Source: Actinacidiphila bryophytorum (GTDB taxonomy: Bacteria > Actinomycetota > Actinomycetes > Streptomycetales > Streptomycetaceae). Taken from it: a stretch of 44,395 bases of DNA. The stretch covers positions 1 to 44,395 of the forward strand of contig NZ_JAFFIX010000039.1 of assembly GCF_016916835.1 (NCBI RefSeq), written 5' to 3'. A program made the translations under genes and the position numbers. The notes under the pieces are model-generated. The model had not been told where the DNA came from and searched no databases. It saw only the letters and a list, made by a program, of their open reading frames with translations. Numbering within the stretch: position 1 is the first letter of the stretch; each line of letters opens with the position of its first letter. Below are positions 16,176 through 23,406 of this stretch, in pieces.

Positions 16176-17414
16176 TCAGCAGGCGCCGAGGTCCTGCCAG
16201 ACGCCCCACTCGCCGGTGGTGCCGGGCTCCTCGCCCTGCGTCCACCACTTGGCCTTCCAGTTGTGGCCCTTCCACGAGACGGTGTTGCCGCCGGTGTAGA
16301 TCGCCGACGAGCTCCACGAGGCGGTGGTGCAGGTGGAGCCGCCGGTGGTCCCGCCGGTCGTCGTGGTGCCGCCGGTCGTCGTCGTACCCCCGGTGGTGGT
16401 GCCGCCGGTGGTCGTACCGCCGCTGGTTCCCCCGGAGCCGCCCGCGTACTTCATGAAGATGTCGGTGAACTGCAGCGGGCTCTGGCTGATCTGGCTGCAC
16501 GTGGGCAGCGAGTTGGCGCCGCCGCCGCACGCCTGGTCGCGGGTGACCGCCCAGAAGGCCAGCCGTGCGACGCCGTGCTGCTCGGCGAAGGTCTCCACGG
16601 TCTGGGCGTCGGCCGGCGTGAAGGTCGAACCGTCGTCGTTCTTGCCGATCATCGGGGTGATCCCGAGGTTGCCGTAGCCGTAGCCCGAGTCGACGGACTG
16701 CATCTGCGCCAGCGTCGCCTGGGCGGCGGAGACCGAGCCCTGGCCCATCTGGGTGCCGGTGCCCGCGTAGAAGTCCATGGTCATGATGTTGACCACGTCG
16801 ATCTTGACGCCCGCCGTCTTGGCGGCCCTGATGATGTTCACGCCGTCGTTGGTCAGGCCGCTGGTCAGCACCGGCAGGGTCACCGAGAACGTGAGGCCGG
16901 GGTTGGACGCCTTGAGGTCCTTCATCGCCTGCATCTGGCGTGCGGCGGCGGCGGTGTCCGCGATGGCGGCGCCCTCGATGTCGAAGTCCAGCTGCGTGAC
17001 GCCGTAGTCGTTGATCAGCGCCTGGTAACCGGCGTCGATCTGGCTCTGGTTGGAACACGTCCAGGCCAGCGGCAGCCCGCTCGCGCCGCCTGAGGAGATG
17101 ATGAGCGAGGCGCCCTCGGACTTCGCCTTCGCGATCAGCGGGTCGGTGAAGGAGTCGTTGCCGATGGGGAGGGTGTCGCCCCATATCTGGTTGCAGCCGC
17201 TGCCGAGCACGAAGGCCGCCGTGTAGGCCTTGAGCCCGTGCCCGGTGATGGCCTGGTCGAGCAGGCCTTCCTGGCTGTTCGACATGTCGACGTAGGGGGC
17301 CACGGAGTAGACGCTGGTCGCCGCGGCGTTGCCCGCGGGGGCCATGGCGAGGACCGCACCCGCGGTCGCGAGCGTGAGTGCCGAGGCGGAAGCCGCCCAT
17401 TTCGCAAAGTGCAT
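16176..17414 (-). CDS. Secreted GH18 chitinase with C-terminal chitin-binding module
   Basis: A 412-residue exported enzyme. A signal peptide (MHFAKWAASASALTLATAG..., likely cleavage after GNAA) is followed by a GH18 barrel (SVAPYVDMS, SLIISSGGASG, catalytic strand QLDFDIEG with D143, D145 and acid E147, then VNIMTMDFY). A Gly/Thr linker with repeated GGTTT units follows, then a CBM5/12-like domain (SAIYTGGNTVSWKGHNWKAKWWTQGEEPG). The first Asp of the usual DxxDxDxE is Thr, as in other bacterial chitinases with the LDFDIEG form. It hydrolyses chitin outside the cell. A DasR-type site and a second palindrome lie upstream. The frame extends to 17474 but the signal peptide fixes the start. Confidence 0.93.
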   Translation of the reverse strand: MHFAKWAASASALTLATAGAVLAMAPAGNAAATSVYSVAPYVDMSNSQEGLLDQAITGHGLKAYTAAFVLGSGCNQIWGDTLPIGNDSFTDPLIAKAKSEGASLIISSGGASGLPLAWTCSNQSQIDAGYQALINDYGVTQLDFDIEGAAIADTAAAARQMQAMKDLKASNPGLTFSVTLPVLTSGLTNDGVNIIRAAKTAGVKIDVVNIMTMDFYAGTGTQMGQGSVSAAQATLAQMQSVDSGYGYGNLGITPMIGKNDDGSTFTPADAQTVETFAEQHGVARLAFWAVTRDQACGGGANSLPTCSQISQSPLQFTDIFMKYAGGSGGTSGGTTTGGTTTGGTTTTGGTTTTGGTTGGSTCTTASWSSSAIYTGGNTVSWKGHNWKAKWWTQGEEPGTTGEWGVWQDLGAC

Positions 17415-17460
17415 GGAAGTCCCTCGGGCTGAAGTGGTGGGGGTGCATCTCGGGCCTGAG

Positions 17461-17474
17461 TTGGTACGTACCAA
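17461..17474. promoter_or_regulatory. Palindrome TTGGTACGTACCAA upstream of the chitinase
   Basis: A perfect 14-base palindrome 47 bases before the chitinase start. The GGTAC/GTACC form resembles GntR- or LacI-type operators. It is separate from the DasR-like site further upstream and may bind a second regulator of chitin use. Confidence 0.5.
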
Positions 17475-17500
17475 ACCGCGCGCGAGCCCAGTCCGTCAAG

Positions 17501-17514
17501 AGGACTAGACCAAC
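17501..17514 (-). promoter_or_regulatory. DasR-responsive element-like site
   Basis: The minus strand reads GTTGGTCTAGTCCT; its core TGGTCTAGTCCT matches 10 of 12 bases of the DasR palindrome TGGTCTAGACCA and also the chitinase direct-repeat motif of Streptomyces. It lies about 90 bases before the chitinase start, the usual place, and predicts control by N-acetylglucosamine through DasR. Confidence 0.7.
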
Positions 17515-17610
17515 TTCCGTTTTTTCGGCCGGAGTCGACCGGCCGCGGCCCCTGCACCGGCGAGCAGGAAGGAGGCGGATGATGGGGGCATCCGATCGAG
17601 GGGTGGGGCT

Positions 17611-18810
17611 GTGGTGGACGGGCAGGTCGTGGAGGCCGGGGTCGAGGAGCAGGGGCGGGCACGGGGGCCGGGGCGGGGACGGATCGGGGTCGTCCTGCTC
17701 GTGCTCTCGCTGCTGTTCGTGCTGCCGTGGTGGACGCTGTTCGGGTCGGGCGCCGGGTGGCCGCTGCCGGTGTTCGTGGCCGGCACCGCCGTCTTCGGGT
17801 GCTCGCTGGTCTCCTTCCCCTTCCTGATGTTCGCCGGGCACGGGCGGCAGAACGACCGCGCGGCCCGGGTCGCGGACACCACCCTCGGGGTGGTGTGGGT
17901 GCTGTTCAGCTGGTCGGTGCTCGGCGGCCTGCTGCACCTGGTGCTGATCGGGCTCGGCGTCGGCGGTGCGGACCGGGCCAGGGGCGTCGCCGTGGGGGTC
18001 GCCGCCGTCGCGGCCGTGCTGCTGGCCTGGGGGCACTACGAGGCGATGCGCCTGCCGCGGGTGAAGCGGCTCGACGTGCGGATCGCGCGGCTCGGCAAGG
18101 GCCTCGACGGGACGCGGGTCGTGGTGCTGGCCGACACGCACTACGGGCCGATCGACCGGGCGCGCTGGTCGGCCCGGGTCACCGAGGCGGTCAACGCGCT
18201 CGACGCGGACGTCGTCGTCCACGCGGGCGACATCGCCGACGGCACCCCGGCCCGCCGCCGCGAGCAGTCCGCACCGCTCGGGACGGTCGGGGCGCGGCTG
18301 GCGAAGGTCTACGTCACCGGCAACCACGAGTACTTCGGCGAGGCGCAGGGCTGGCTGGACCGGATGGCGGAGCTGGGCTGGGAGCCGCTGCACAACCGCC
18401 ATGTGGTGGTCGAACGCGGCGGGGACGCCCTCGTCCTGGCCGGGGTGGACGACGTGACCGCCGAGTCCTCCGGGCTTGCCGGGCACCGGGCGAACCTGAT
18501 GGGCGCGCTGGCCGACGCGGACCAGGACCGGCCCGTGCTGCTGGTCGCGCACCAGCCGAAGTTCGTCGGGCAGGCCGCGGCGGCCGGCGTCGACCTGCAG
18601 GTGTCGGGGCACACGCACGGCGGCCAGATCTGGCCGTTCAACTTCCTGGTCAGGATCGACCAGCCGGTGGTGCACGGCCTGAGCCGGCACGGCGAGCGCA
18701 CCCAGCTCTACACCAGCCGCGGCACCGGCTTCTGGGGTCCGCCCTTCCGGGTCTTCGCACCCAGCGAGATCACGTTGCTGACGCTGCGCGCCGACCGAAA
18801 GAAGAGGTGA
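17611..18810 (+). CDS. Membrane-anchored metallophosphoesterase (YkuE/YaeI-like)
   Basis: A 399-residue protein with four hydrophobic segments in the first 145 residues (VVLLVLSLLFVLPWW, VFVAGTAVFGCSLVSF, VVWVLFSWSVLGGLLHL, VAVGVAAVAAVLLAW). A calcineurin-like domain follows, with all metal motifs: LADTHYG, HAGDIADG, GNHEYF, VAHQP and SGHTHGGQ. Such enzymes are dimetal phosphodiesterases facing the periplasmic side; the YkuE relatives act on lipids or lipid-linked phosphates, but the substrate here is unknown. The GTG start at 17611 has a moderate ribosome site (GAGGGGTGG). It is convergent with the ECF sigma gene. Confidence 0.9.
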   Translation: MVDGQVVEAGVEEQGRARGPGRGRIGVVLLVLSLLFVLPWWTLFGSGAGWPLPVFVAGTAVFGCSLVSFPFLMFAGHGRQNDRAARVADTTLGVVWVLFSWSVLGGLLHLVLIGLGVGGADRARGVAVGVAAVAAVLLAWGHYEAMRLPRVKRLDVRIARLGKGLDGTRVVVLADTHYGPIDRARWSARVTEAVNALDADVVVHAGDIADGTPARRREQSAPLGTVGARLAKVYVTGNHEYFGEAQGWLDRMAELGWEPLHNRHVVVERGGDALVLAGVDDVTAESSGLAGHRANLMGALADADQDRPVLLVAHQPKFVGQAAAAGVDLQVSGHTHGGQIWPFNFLVRIDQPVVHGLSRHGERTQLYTSRGTGFWGPPFRVFAPSEITLLTLRADRKKR

Positions 18811-18827
18811 GGACTGACCGTCAGTCC
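18811..18827. terminator. Short palindrome between convergent genes
   Basis: GGACTGAC-C-GTCAGTCC forms eight-base arms around a single base and overlaps the end of the ECF sigma gene. The loop is too small for a good hairpin, so terminator function is uncertain. Confidence 0.3.
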
Positions 18828-19384
18828 GGCGGTCCGGGCAGCAGGTCGGGCGCCGCGGCGGCCTGCGAGGCCCTGATGCGCTGCCGCGCCGACAAGGCCA
18901 GCCGCCGGCAGGCCGCAGGTGTGCGGTCCACGATCTCGGCGACCTCCGTGAAGGGGTGCCGGAAGACGTCGTGCAGGACGAAGGCCACCCGCTCCTCGGG
19001 GGTCATCGACCCGAGCACGACGAGGAAGGCCGTGCTCACCGACTCGTCCAGGGTGACCCGGTCGGCCGGGTCCGCGGGGGCGCCGGCCTGTCCGGGCGCC
19101 GGCAGCGCCCGGGCGGCGCGCGCGGAGCCGAGCAGGTCGAGGCAGATCCGGCTGGTCACGGTCGTCAGCCAGGCGCCGGGGGACCCGACGGCGTCCTGGT
19201 CCTCCCGCGGTATCGCGTACCAGCGGGCGTAGGTCTCGCGTACGGCGTCCTCGGCGGCGGACTGCGAACCGAGCAGCCGGTAGGCGAGGTTGGTCAGCCG
19301 GCGCCGCTCGCTCATGACCGCGCTCAGGCTCGGGTCGGACCCGCCGTCGCCCGGCTCCGGCTCCGACTCCGAATCGGTGGTCAT
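18821..19384 (-). CDS. ECF41-type sigma factor lacking the C-terminal SnoaL-like domain
   Basis: A 187-residue ECF sigma factor. Region 2 (RRLTNLAYRLLGSQSAAEDAV, then DAVGSPGAWLTTVTSRICLDLLGSAR) and region 4 (VAFVLHDVFRHPFTEVAEIVDRTPAACRRL) closely match the second sigma factor at 38034. It stops about 10 residues after region 4, whereas ECF41 (SigJ-like) proteins normally carry a C-terminal SnoaL_2 domain of about 100 residues. The W(L/I)PEP linker present in the other copy is also absent. In characterised ECF41 factors the extension controls activity, so this one may be constitutive or work with a partner. A site of the shared promoter type precedes it (19480-19506), suggesting autoregulation. 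Confidence 0.88.
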   Translation of the reverse strand: MTTDSESEPEPGDGGSDPSLSAVMSERRRLTNLAYRLLGSQSAAEDAVRETYARWYAIPREDQDAVGSPGAWLTTVTSRICLDLLGSARAARALPAPGQAGAPADPADRVTLDESVSTAFLVVLGSMTPEERVAFVLHDVFRHPFTEVAEIVDRTPAACRRLALSARQRIRASQAAAAPDLLPGPPD

Positions 19385-19479
19385 CGCGTCACCAGCCCTT
19401 CCCTCGCGTCCGCCGCGGCTTCTGCTGTCGGTGTGCCGTCGTCGTGCCGTCTGCTGTGCCGTCGCTCTTCGACACCTTC

Positions 19480-19506
19480 GACAACGCAGCGCACCGGAAT
19501 GTCAGG
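19480..19506 (-). promoter_or_regulatory. ECF41-type promoter A (sigma gene 1)
   Basis: On the minus strand CCTGACA (plus 19500-19506), a 16-base spacer beginning TTCCGG, then TGTC (plus 19480-19483). The spacing equals the published ECF41/SigJ pattern TGTCACA-N16-CGTC. It points to the sigma gene whose start is about 95 bases away. Confidence 0.7.
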
Positions 19507-19556
19507 CAGGGTCATCACGCGGCCCACCCGTCCGGCCACTCCACGTCAGCAACACG

Positions 19557-19583
19557 CCTCACATTCCGACGGGTTGCCTTGTC
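19557..19583 (+). promoter_or_regulatory. ECF41-type promoter D (P450 operon)
   Basis: CCTCACA at 19557-19563, a 16-base spacer beginning TTCCG, then TGTC at 19580-19583. It is back-to-back with promoter A and lies about 110 bases before the P450 start. The long leader of the P450 has no other gene. Confidence 0.7.
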
Positions 19584-19693
19584 GTACTCATGAGGCGCAC
19601 GCGTCACCCAGCGAGCAGGACACCCAGGAGCAACCAGAGAGCGGATTTCTGCGCAAAGTCTCTCGAACCGTTCACAAAACGTGGAGGCGATGG

Positions 19694-20878
19694 ATGGTGG
19701 CAGTCGAGTACACCCCCTACGACGAGCAGCTCAACATTGATCCCTACCCCCTGTATGCGCAGCTCCGGGAGCAGGCGCCGGTCTTCCGCAACGAGGACCT
19801 GGACATCTGGGTACTGTCGCGGCACGCCGACGTCGATGCCGCGTTACGGGACCCGGCGGGTTACTCCAGCGCCAACGGACCCGTCCTCGACCCGGCCATC
19901 TGGGGGCCGGACGCGCACAAGATGATGTCCTTCAGCGCCATGGACGCGCCCGACCACACCCTCACGCGCGCCCTGGTCTCGCCGGTGTTCAACCCGCGGC
20001 GGGTCGCCGCGATGGAGCCGCGGCTGCGGGAGATCGTGCGCGGTCACCTCGACCCGGCGCTGCGGCGCGAGCGGTTCGACTTCATTGCGGACGTGGCGGC
20101 CACGGTCCCGATGGACGTGATCTCCGAGCTGCTCGGCGTCCCCGAGGACGACAGGGCCGACGCCCGCCGGCTGATCAACCTCGGCTTCTACCGGCCGCCG
20201 GGTGCCCGCGACATGACGCCGGAGAACGCGCAGGCGATGGGCGCGCTGGCCGGCTACTTCGTGCGGTGGGTCGAGGAGCGGCGCCGCAAGCCCGCGGGCG
20301 ACCTGCTGACAACGTTGGCGCAGGCGACCGTCGACGACGTGCCGCTGACCGACCCGCAGATCATCGCCCTGCTGGGCCTGCTGGTCACGGCGGGCTACGA
20401 GACCAGCCTGCGGCTGCTGGGCAACGCCTGGTACTGGGCGTGGCGCAACCCCGAGCAGCGCGCCCACGCCTTCGACGGCGGGATCACCGACTGGGTCGAG
20501 GAGACCCTGCGCTACGACAACCCCGTGCAGTACGTGCTGCGTACGCTCACCGAGGAGCGCACCCTGCACGGCGTCACGCTGCCCGCGGGCGCCCGCGTCC
20601 TGCTGCTGATCGCGTCCGCCAACCGCGACGGCGACGTCTTCCCGGACGCCGAGACCTACGACCTGAGCCGCGGCGAGACGCACCGGGCGATCAGCTTCGG
20701 CGGCGGCCCGCACTTCTGCATCGGCGCCCCGCTGGCCCGCCTGGAGAGCCGCATCATCCTGGAGGAGCTGGCCTCCCGGGTCGAGGAGTACGAGATCGAC
20801 CAGGACGAGACCGTCCGGGTCTACACCACCAACATCCGTGGGTTCTCCTCGCTGCCCACCACGATCAAGCTCCGCTGA
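19694..20878 (+). CDS. Cytochrome P450
   Basis: A soluble bacterial P450 of 394 residues. The I-helix contains LLVTAGYETS (near residue 230), the ExxR motif is EETLR (near 269), and the haem loop is FGGGPHFCIGAPLARLE with the haem-ligating C342. A P450 at this length needs a ferredoxin and reductase, which are not in this operon. ATG 19694 has GGAGG at 19683-19687. Codon 51 (19844-19846) is TTA, so translation should require bldA tRNA in a Streptomyces host. It is followed after 31 bases by the LLM oxidoreductase gene, and is probably transcribed from ECF41-type promoter D. Substrate unknown. Confidence 0.95.
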   Translation: MVAVEYTPYDEQLNIDPYPLYAQLREQAPVFRNEDLDIWVLSRHADVDAALRDPAGYSSANGPVLDPAIWGPDAHKMMSFSAMDAPDHTLTRALVSPVFNPRRVAAMEPRLREIVRGHLDPALRRERFDFIADVAATVPMDVISELLGVPEDDRADARRLINLGFYRPPGARDMTPENAQAMGALAGYFVRWVEERRRKPAGDLLTTLAQATVDDVPLTDPQIIALLGLLVTAGYETSLRLLGNAWYWAWRNPEQRAHAFDGGITDWVEETLRYDNPVQYVLRTLTEERTLHGVTLPAGARVLLLIASANRDGDVFPDAETYDLSRGETHRAISFGGGPHFCIGAPLARLESRIILEELASRVEEYEIDQDETVRVYTTNIRGFSSLPTTIKLR

Positions 20879-20909
20879 CCACGCTCCGCTGACCGGTGAG
20901 GTGACCGCA

Positions 20910-21722
20910 ATGAAATTCGGCGTATCGACATTCGTGACCGACGAGAGCATCGCGCCCGACGCGCTCGGGGCGGCGTTGGAGGAGCGGGGGTTCAACTCGC
21001 TGTACGTGACCGAGCACTCGCACATCCCGGTCAGCAGGGAGACGCCCTTCCCCGGCGGAGTCGACCTGCCCCCGATGTACTACCGCACCTTCGACCCCAT
21101 CGTGGCGCTGACCGCCGCGGCCGTCGTCACCGAGCGGCTGCAACTCGGCACGGGCATCGCGCTGATACCGCAGCGCGACCCGATCCTCTTCGCCAAGGAG
21201 ATGGCCTCGCTCGACCAGGTGTCGGGCGGCCGGGCGATCCTCGGCATAGGCGCCGGATGGAACCGGGAGGAGATGCGCGACCACGGCACGGACCCGCGCA
21301 CCCGGATGGCGCTGATGCGCGAGCGGGTGCTGGCGATGAAGGAGCTGTGGACGCAGGAGAAGGCCGAATTCCACGGCAAGTACGTGGACTTCCCGCCCGC
21401 CTACTCCTGGCCCAAGCCGCTGCACCCGATACCGGTGATCGTCGGCGGCTGGGGTCCCGGCACCTTCGACCGGGTCCTGGAGTACGGCGACGGCTGGTTC
21501 CCCTACGCCGCCGACCCGGTGGTGCTCGCCGCCGCCGTCTCCGAGCTGCGCGAACGCGCGGGCCGGCCGCTGCAGATCGTGCTGCACGCGGCGGCGCCCG
21601 AAGCGAAGGCCGTCGCGGCCTTCACGGAGGCCGGCGTGGACGAGATCACCTTCAACCTGCCCGTCGAGCCGCACGACGAGACGCTGCGCAACCTCGACAC
21701 GATGGCGGAGCTGATCGGCTGA
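20910..21722 (+). CDS. LLM-class (F420-dependent type) oxidoreductase
   Basis: A 270-residue luciferase-like monooxygenase-fold protein of the TIGR03619-like F420 group. The N-terminal MKFGVSTFVTDESIAP is followed by the conserved LYVTEHSHIPVSRETPFPGG, LQLGTGIALIPQRDP, the phosphate-binding LGIGAGWNREEM, IPVIVGGWGPGTFDRVLEYGDG and a short C-terminus. Such enzymes use coenzyme F420 to reduce or oxidise activated C=C or C=O groups. It follows the P450 by 31 bases and ends at a strong hairpin, so the two form an operon. The pair suggests successive oxidation and reduction steps on one small molecule (inference). Confidence 0.9.
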   Translation: MKFGVSTFVTDESIAPDALGAALEERGFNSLYVTEHSHIPVSRETPFPGGVDLPPMYYRTFDPIVALTAAAVVTERLQLGTGIALIPQRDPILFAKEMASLDQVSGGRAILGIGAGWNREEMRDHGTDPRTRMALMRERVLAMKELWTQEKAEFHGKYVDFPPAYSWPKPLHPIPVIVGGWGPGTFDRVLEYGDGWFPYAADPVVLAAAVSELRERAGRPLQIVLHAAAPEAKAVAAFTEAGVDEITFNLPVEPHDETLRNLDTMAELIG

Positions 21723-21732
21723 CGCTGGATAC

Positions 21733-21771
21733 GCGGAACGCCCCGGCCCTGGGAGGGCCGGGGCGTTCCGC
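21733..21771. terminator. Strong stem-loop terminator, bidirectional
   Basis: An 18-base perfect stem (21733-21750 with 21754-21771) around GGG between the convergent LLM and SDR genes. Confidence 0.85.
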
Positions 21772-21800
21772 ATACGGGGAAGAAAAGAAGGTCCAGGCGG

Positions 21801-22577
21801 TCAGTCGAGGTCGTCGGGAGCGGGGGCGTGCTGCATCAGGCCGGCCTCGCCGGCCGTCCAGCCGCCGTCCACGCAGATGTCCGCGCCCGTGGTGTAGGTG
21901 GCCGCGTCGGATATCAGGAAGGCGACCGCCTCCCCGACCTCGGCGGGCAGCCCGACCCGGCCCAGCGGGGAGGGCGGGAACTTGCCCTCGCCCGGCTGCA
22001 CACCGCGGGCCGCGGTCATGGGGGTGTACATCAGGCCGGGGTGGACGGAGTTCACCCGGATGCGGTAGCGGCCGAACTCCACCGCCGCCATCTTGGTGAG
22101 CCCGCGGGCGCCCCACTTGGACACCCCGTAGCCGGCGGTCATGGGGTGCCCGGACAGACCGGTCGCGGAGCCGATGTTGACGATCGAGCCGCCGCCCGCG
22201 CGGCGCATCGGCCCGACCACCGCCTTCAGCCCGAGGAAGACGCCGGTCAGGTTGACCTTCATGACCTGCTCGAACTTCTCCAGCGTCTCGTGCTCGATCA
22301 GCGACCAGGTGTCGATCCCGGCGTTGTTGACCAGGCCGTCCAGCCGGCCGTGGCGGTCGACGGTCGCCTCGACCACCGACCGCCAGCCGTCCTCGCTGGT
22401 CACGTCGTGGCGCAGGAAGACCCCGCCGACCTCGGCGGCGGCCTTCTCGCCCTCCTCGCCGTCCCGGCCGGTGAGCACCACGCTGGCACCCTCACGGGCC
22501 AGGCAGGCAGCCGTCGCCACGCCGAGTCCGCCGGAGCCGCCGGTCACGATCACTACCTTGCCCTGCAGACCAGACAT
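21801..22577 (-). CDS. Classical short-chain dehydrogenase/reductase
   Basis: A 258-residue SDR. The cofactor motif is TGGSGGLG near residues 12-19, with the LVNNAG block, the catalytic Ser in VNIGSATG and Y-x3-K in YGVSKWG, plus the usual PG near SVHPGLMYTPM. Asp/Arg at the end of the second strand (TGRDGEEG) favours NADP(H). It lies 58 bases downstream of the first LUD gene on the same strand and is probably cotranscribed from ECF41-type promoter B. A ketone or alcohol oxidoreduction within this small cluster is likely; the substrate is unknown. Confidence 0.93.
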   Translation of the reverse strand: MSGLQGKVVIVTGGSGGLGVATAACLAREGASVVLTGRDGEEGEKAAAEVGGVFLRHDVTSEDGWRSVVEATVDRHGRLDGLVNNAGIDTWSLIEHETLEKFEQVMKVNLTGVFLGLKAVVGPMRRAGGGSIVNIGSATGLSGHPMTAGYGVSKWGARGLTKMAAVEFGRYRIRVNSVHPGLMYTPMTAARGVQPGEGKFPPSPLGRVGLPAEVGEAVAFLISDAATYTTGADICVDGGWTAGEAGLMQHAPAPDDLD

Positions 22578-22635
22578 GGTCGTCGTCCCTTCTGGTGTTC
22601 ACACGGTGGACCGGCAGAAACGGAAGGCCCCGGGG

Positions 22636-23265
22636 TCAGAAGCCGATGGCCTCTCGGACCAGCAGGACGGTGCCGCGTCCGGGCATGGGCTCCTTGTTCA
22701 GCACGAGCAGCCGGTTGACGGAGCTGGGCACCCCGTAGACCTTCATGGCGCGCTCGGTCTCCAGCGGCAGGCAGTACTCCTCGATGCGGCGCAGCGCGGT
22801 GTCCAGGTCCGGCACCACCTTCTGCGCTCCGACGACCCAGATGGCCTTGGGCGCGGCGCCCGAGTAGCCGGCCAGCTGGCTGCCGCTGGCCGAGGCGACG
22901 ACGAGCGAGCCGCTCTCGGTGACCGCGGAGACGCTGCCCACGATGACGTCCGGCACCGCGAGCAGCCGCCAGATGTCGGACAGCTGGGTGGCGCGGTCCA
23001 TGGTGCCGCTGCGCGCCTTGACGGAGTCGTACCGCCCGCTGGTGTTGATGTCGTCGTCGATACCGGACAGCCGCAGCGTCTCGCTGGCCCCGGTGAAGAC
23101 GAGGGCGCCCTCGGGGATCAGCTCCTTGACGCGCTCGCGGGCGGCCTCGGCGTCGTCGAGGATCTCGACGGCGAAGTTCTTCTCCTTCAGGGCGGTGGCC
23201 ACGCGCTCCAGGAGCTCGGCGGGCGCCGGTTCTGTGAACGGTGTGGCCGGAACCTGGGTGGTCAT
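22636..23265 (-). CDS. LUD-domain protein (LutC/YkgG-like), copy 1
   Basis: A 209-residue LUD-domain protein with the typical TALKEKNFAVEILDD, FTGASETLRLSGI, VIVGSVSAVTESGSLVVAS and ICVVGAQKVVPDL-like (IWVVGAQKVVPDL) blocks. LUD proteins include LutC of lactate oxidation, but no lutA or lutB gene is present, so it is a stand-alone form of unknown role. Copy 2 at 36904 has the same length and aligns without gaps at roughly two thirds identity by eye. The N-termini of both copies and of the KASIII-like protein share MT(S/T)xVP. AGGAGG precedes the ATG. ECF41-type promoter B lies about 55 bases upstream. Confidence 0.88.
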   Translation of the reverse strand: MTTQVPATPFTEPAPAELLERVATALKEKNFAVEILDDAEAARERVKELIPEGALVFTGASETLRLSGIDDDINTSGRYDSVKARSGTMDRATQLSDIWRLLAVPDVIVGSVSAVTESGSLVVASASGSQLAGYSGAAPKAIWVVGAQKVVPDLDTALRRIEEYCLPLETERAMKVYGVPSSVNRLLVLNKEPMPGRGTVLLVREAIGF

Positions 23266-23318
23266 GGTGCCTCCTGAGCTTCCTGCTTGCTTGTTGTGTG
23301 TATGTCCCTCACCACTAC

Positions 23319-23345
23319 GACAGGACAGCCCGCCGAAATGTCAGG
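23319..23345 (-). promoter_or_regulatory. ECF41-type promoter B (LUD copy 1/SDR)
   Basis: On the minus strand CCTGACA (plus 23339-23345), a 16-base spacer beginning TTTCGG and containing GGGCT, then TGTC (plus 23319-23322). It directs the LUD-SDR pair. Confidence 0.7.
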
Positions 23346-23406
23346 TGCGCTGCCCCGAGGCGGGTGCCTTATGTCGGCCGGTGTCCGTGATGTCCGGCGG
23401 CGGGGG

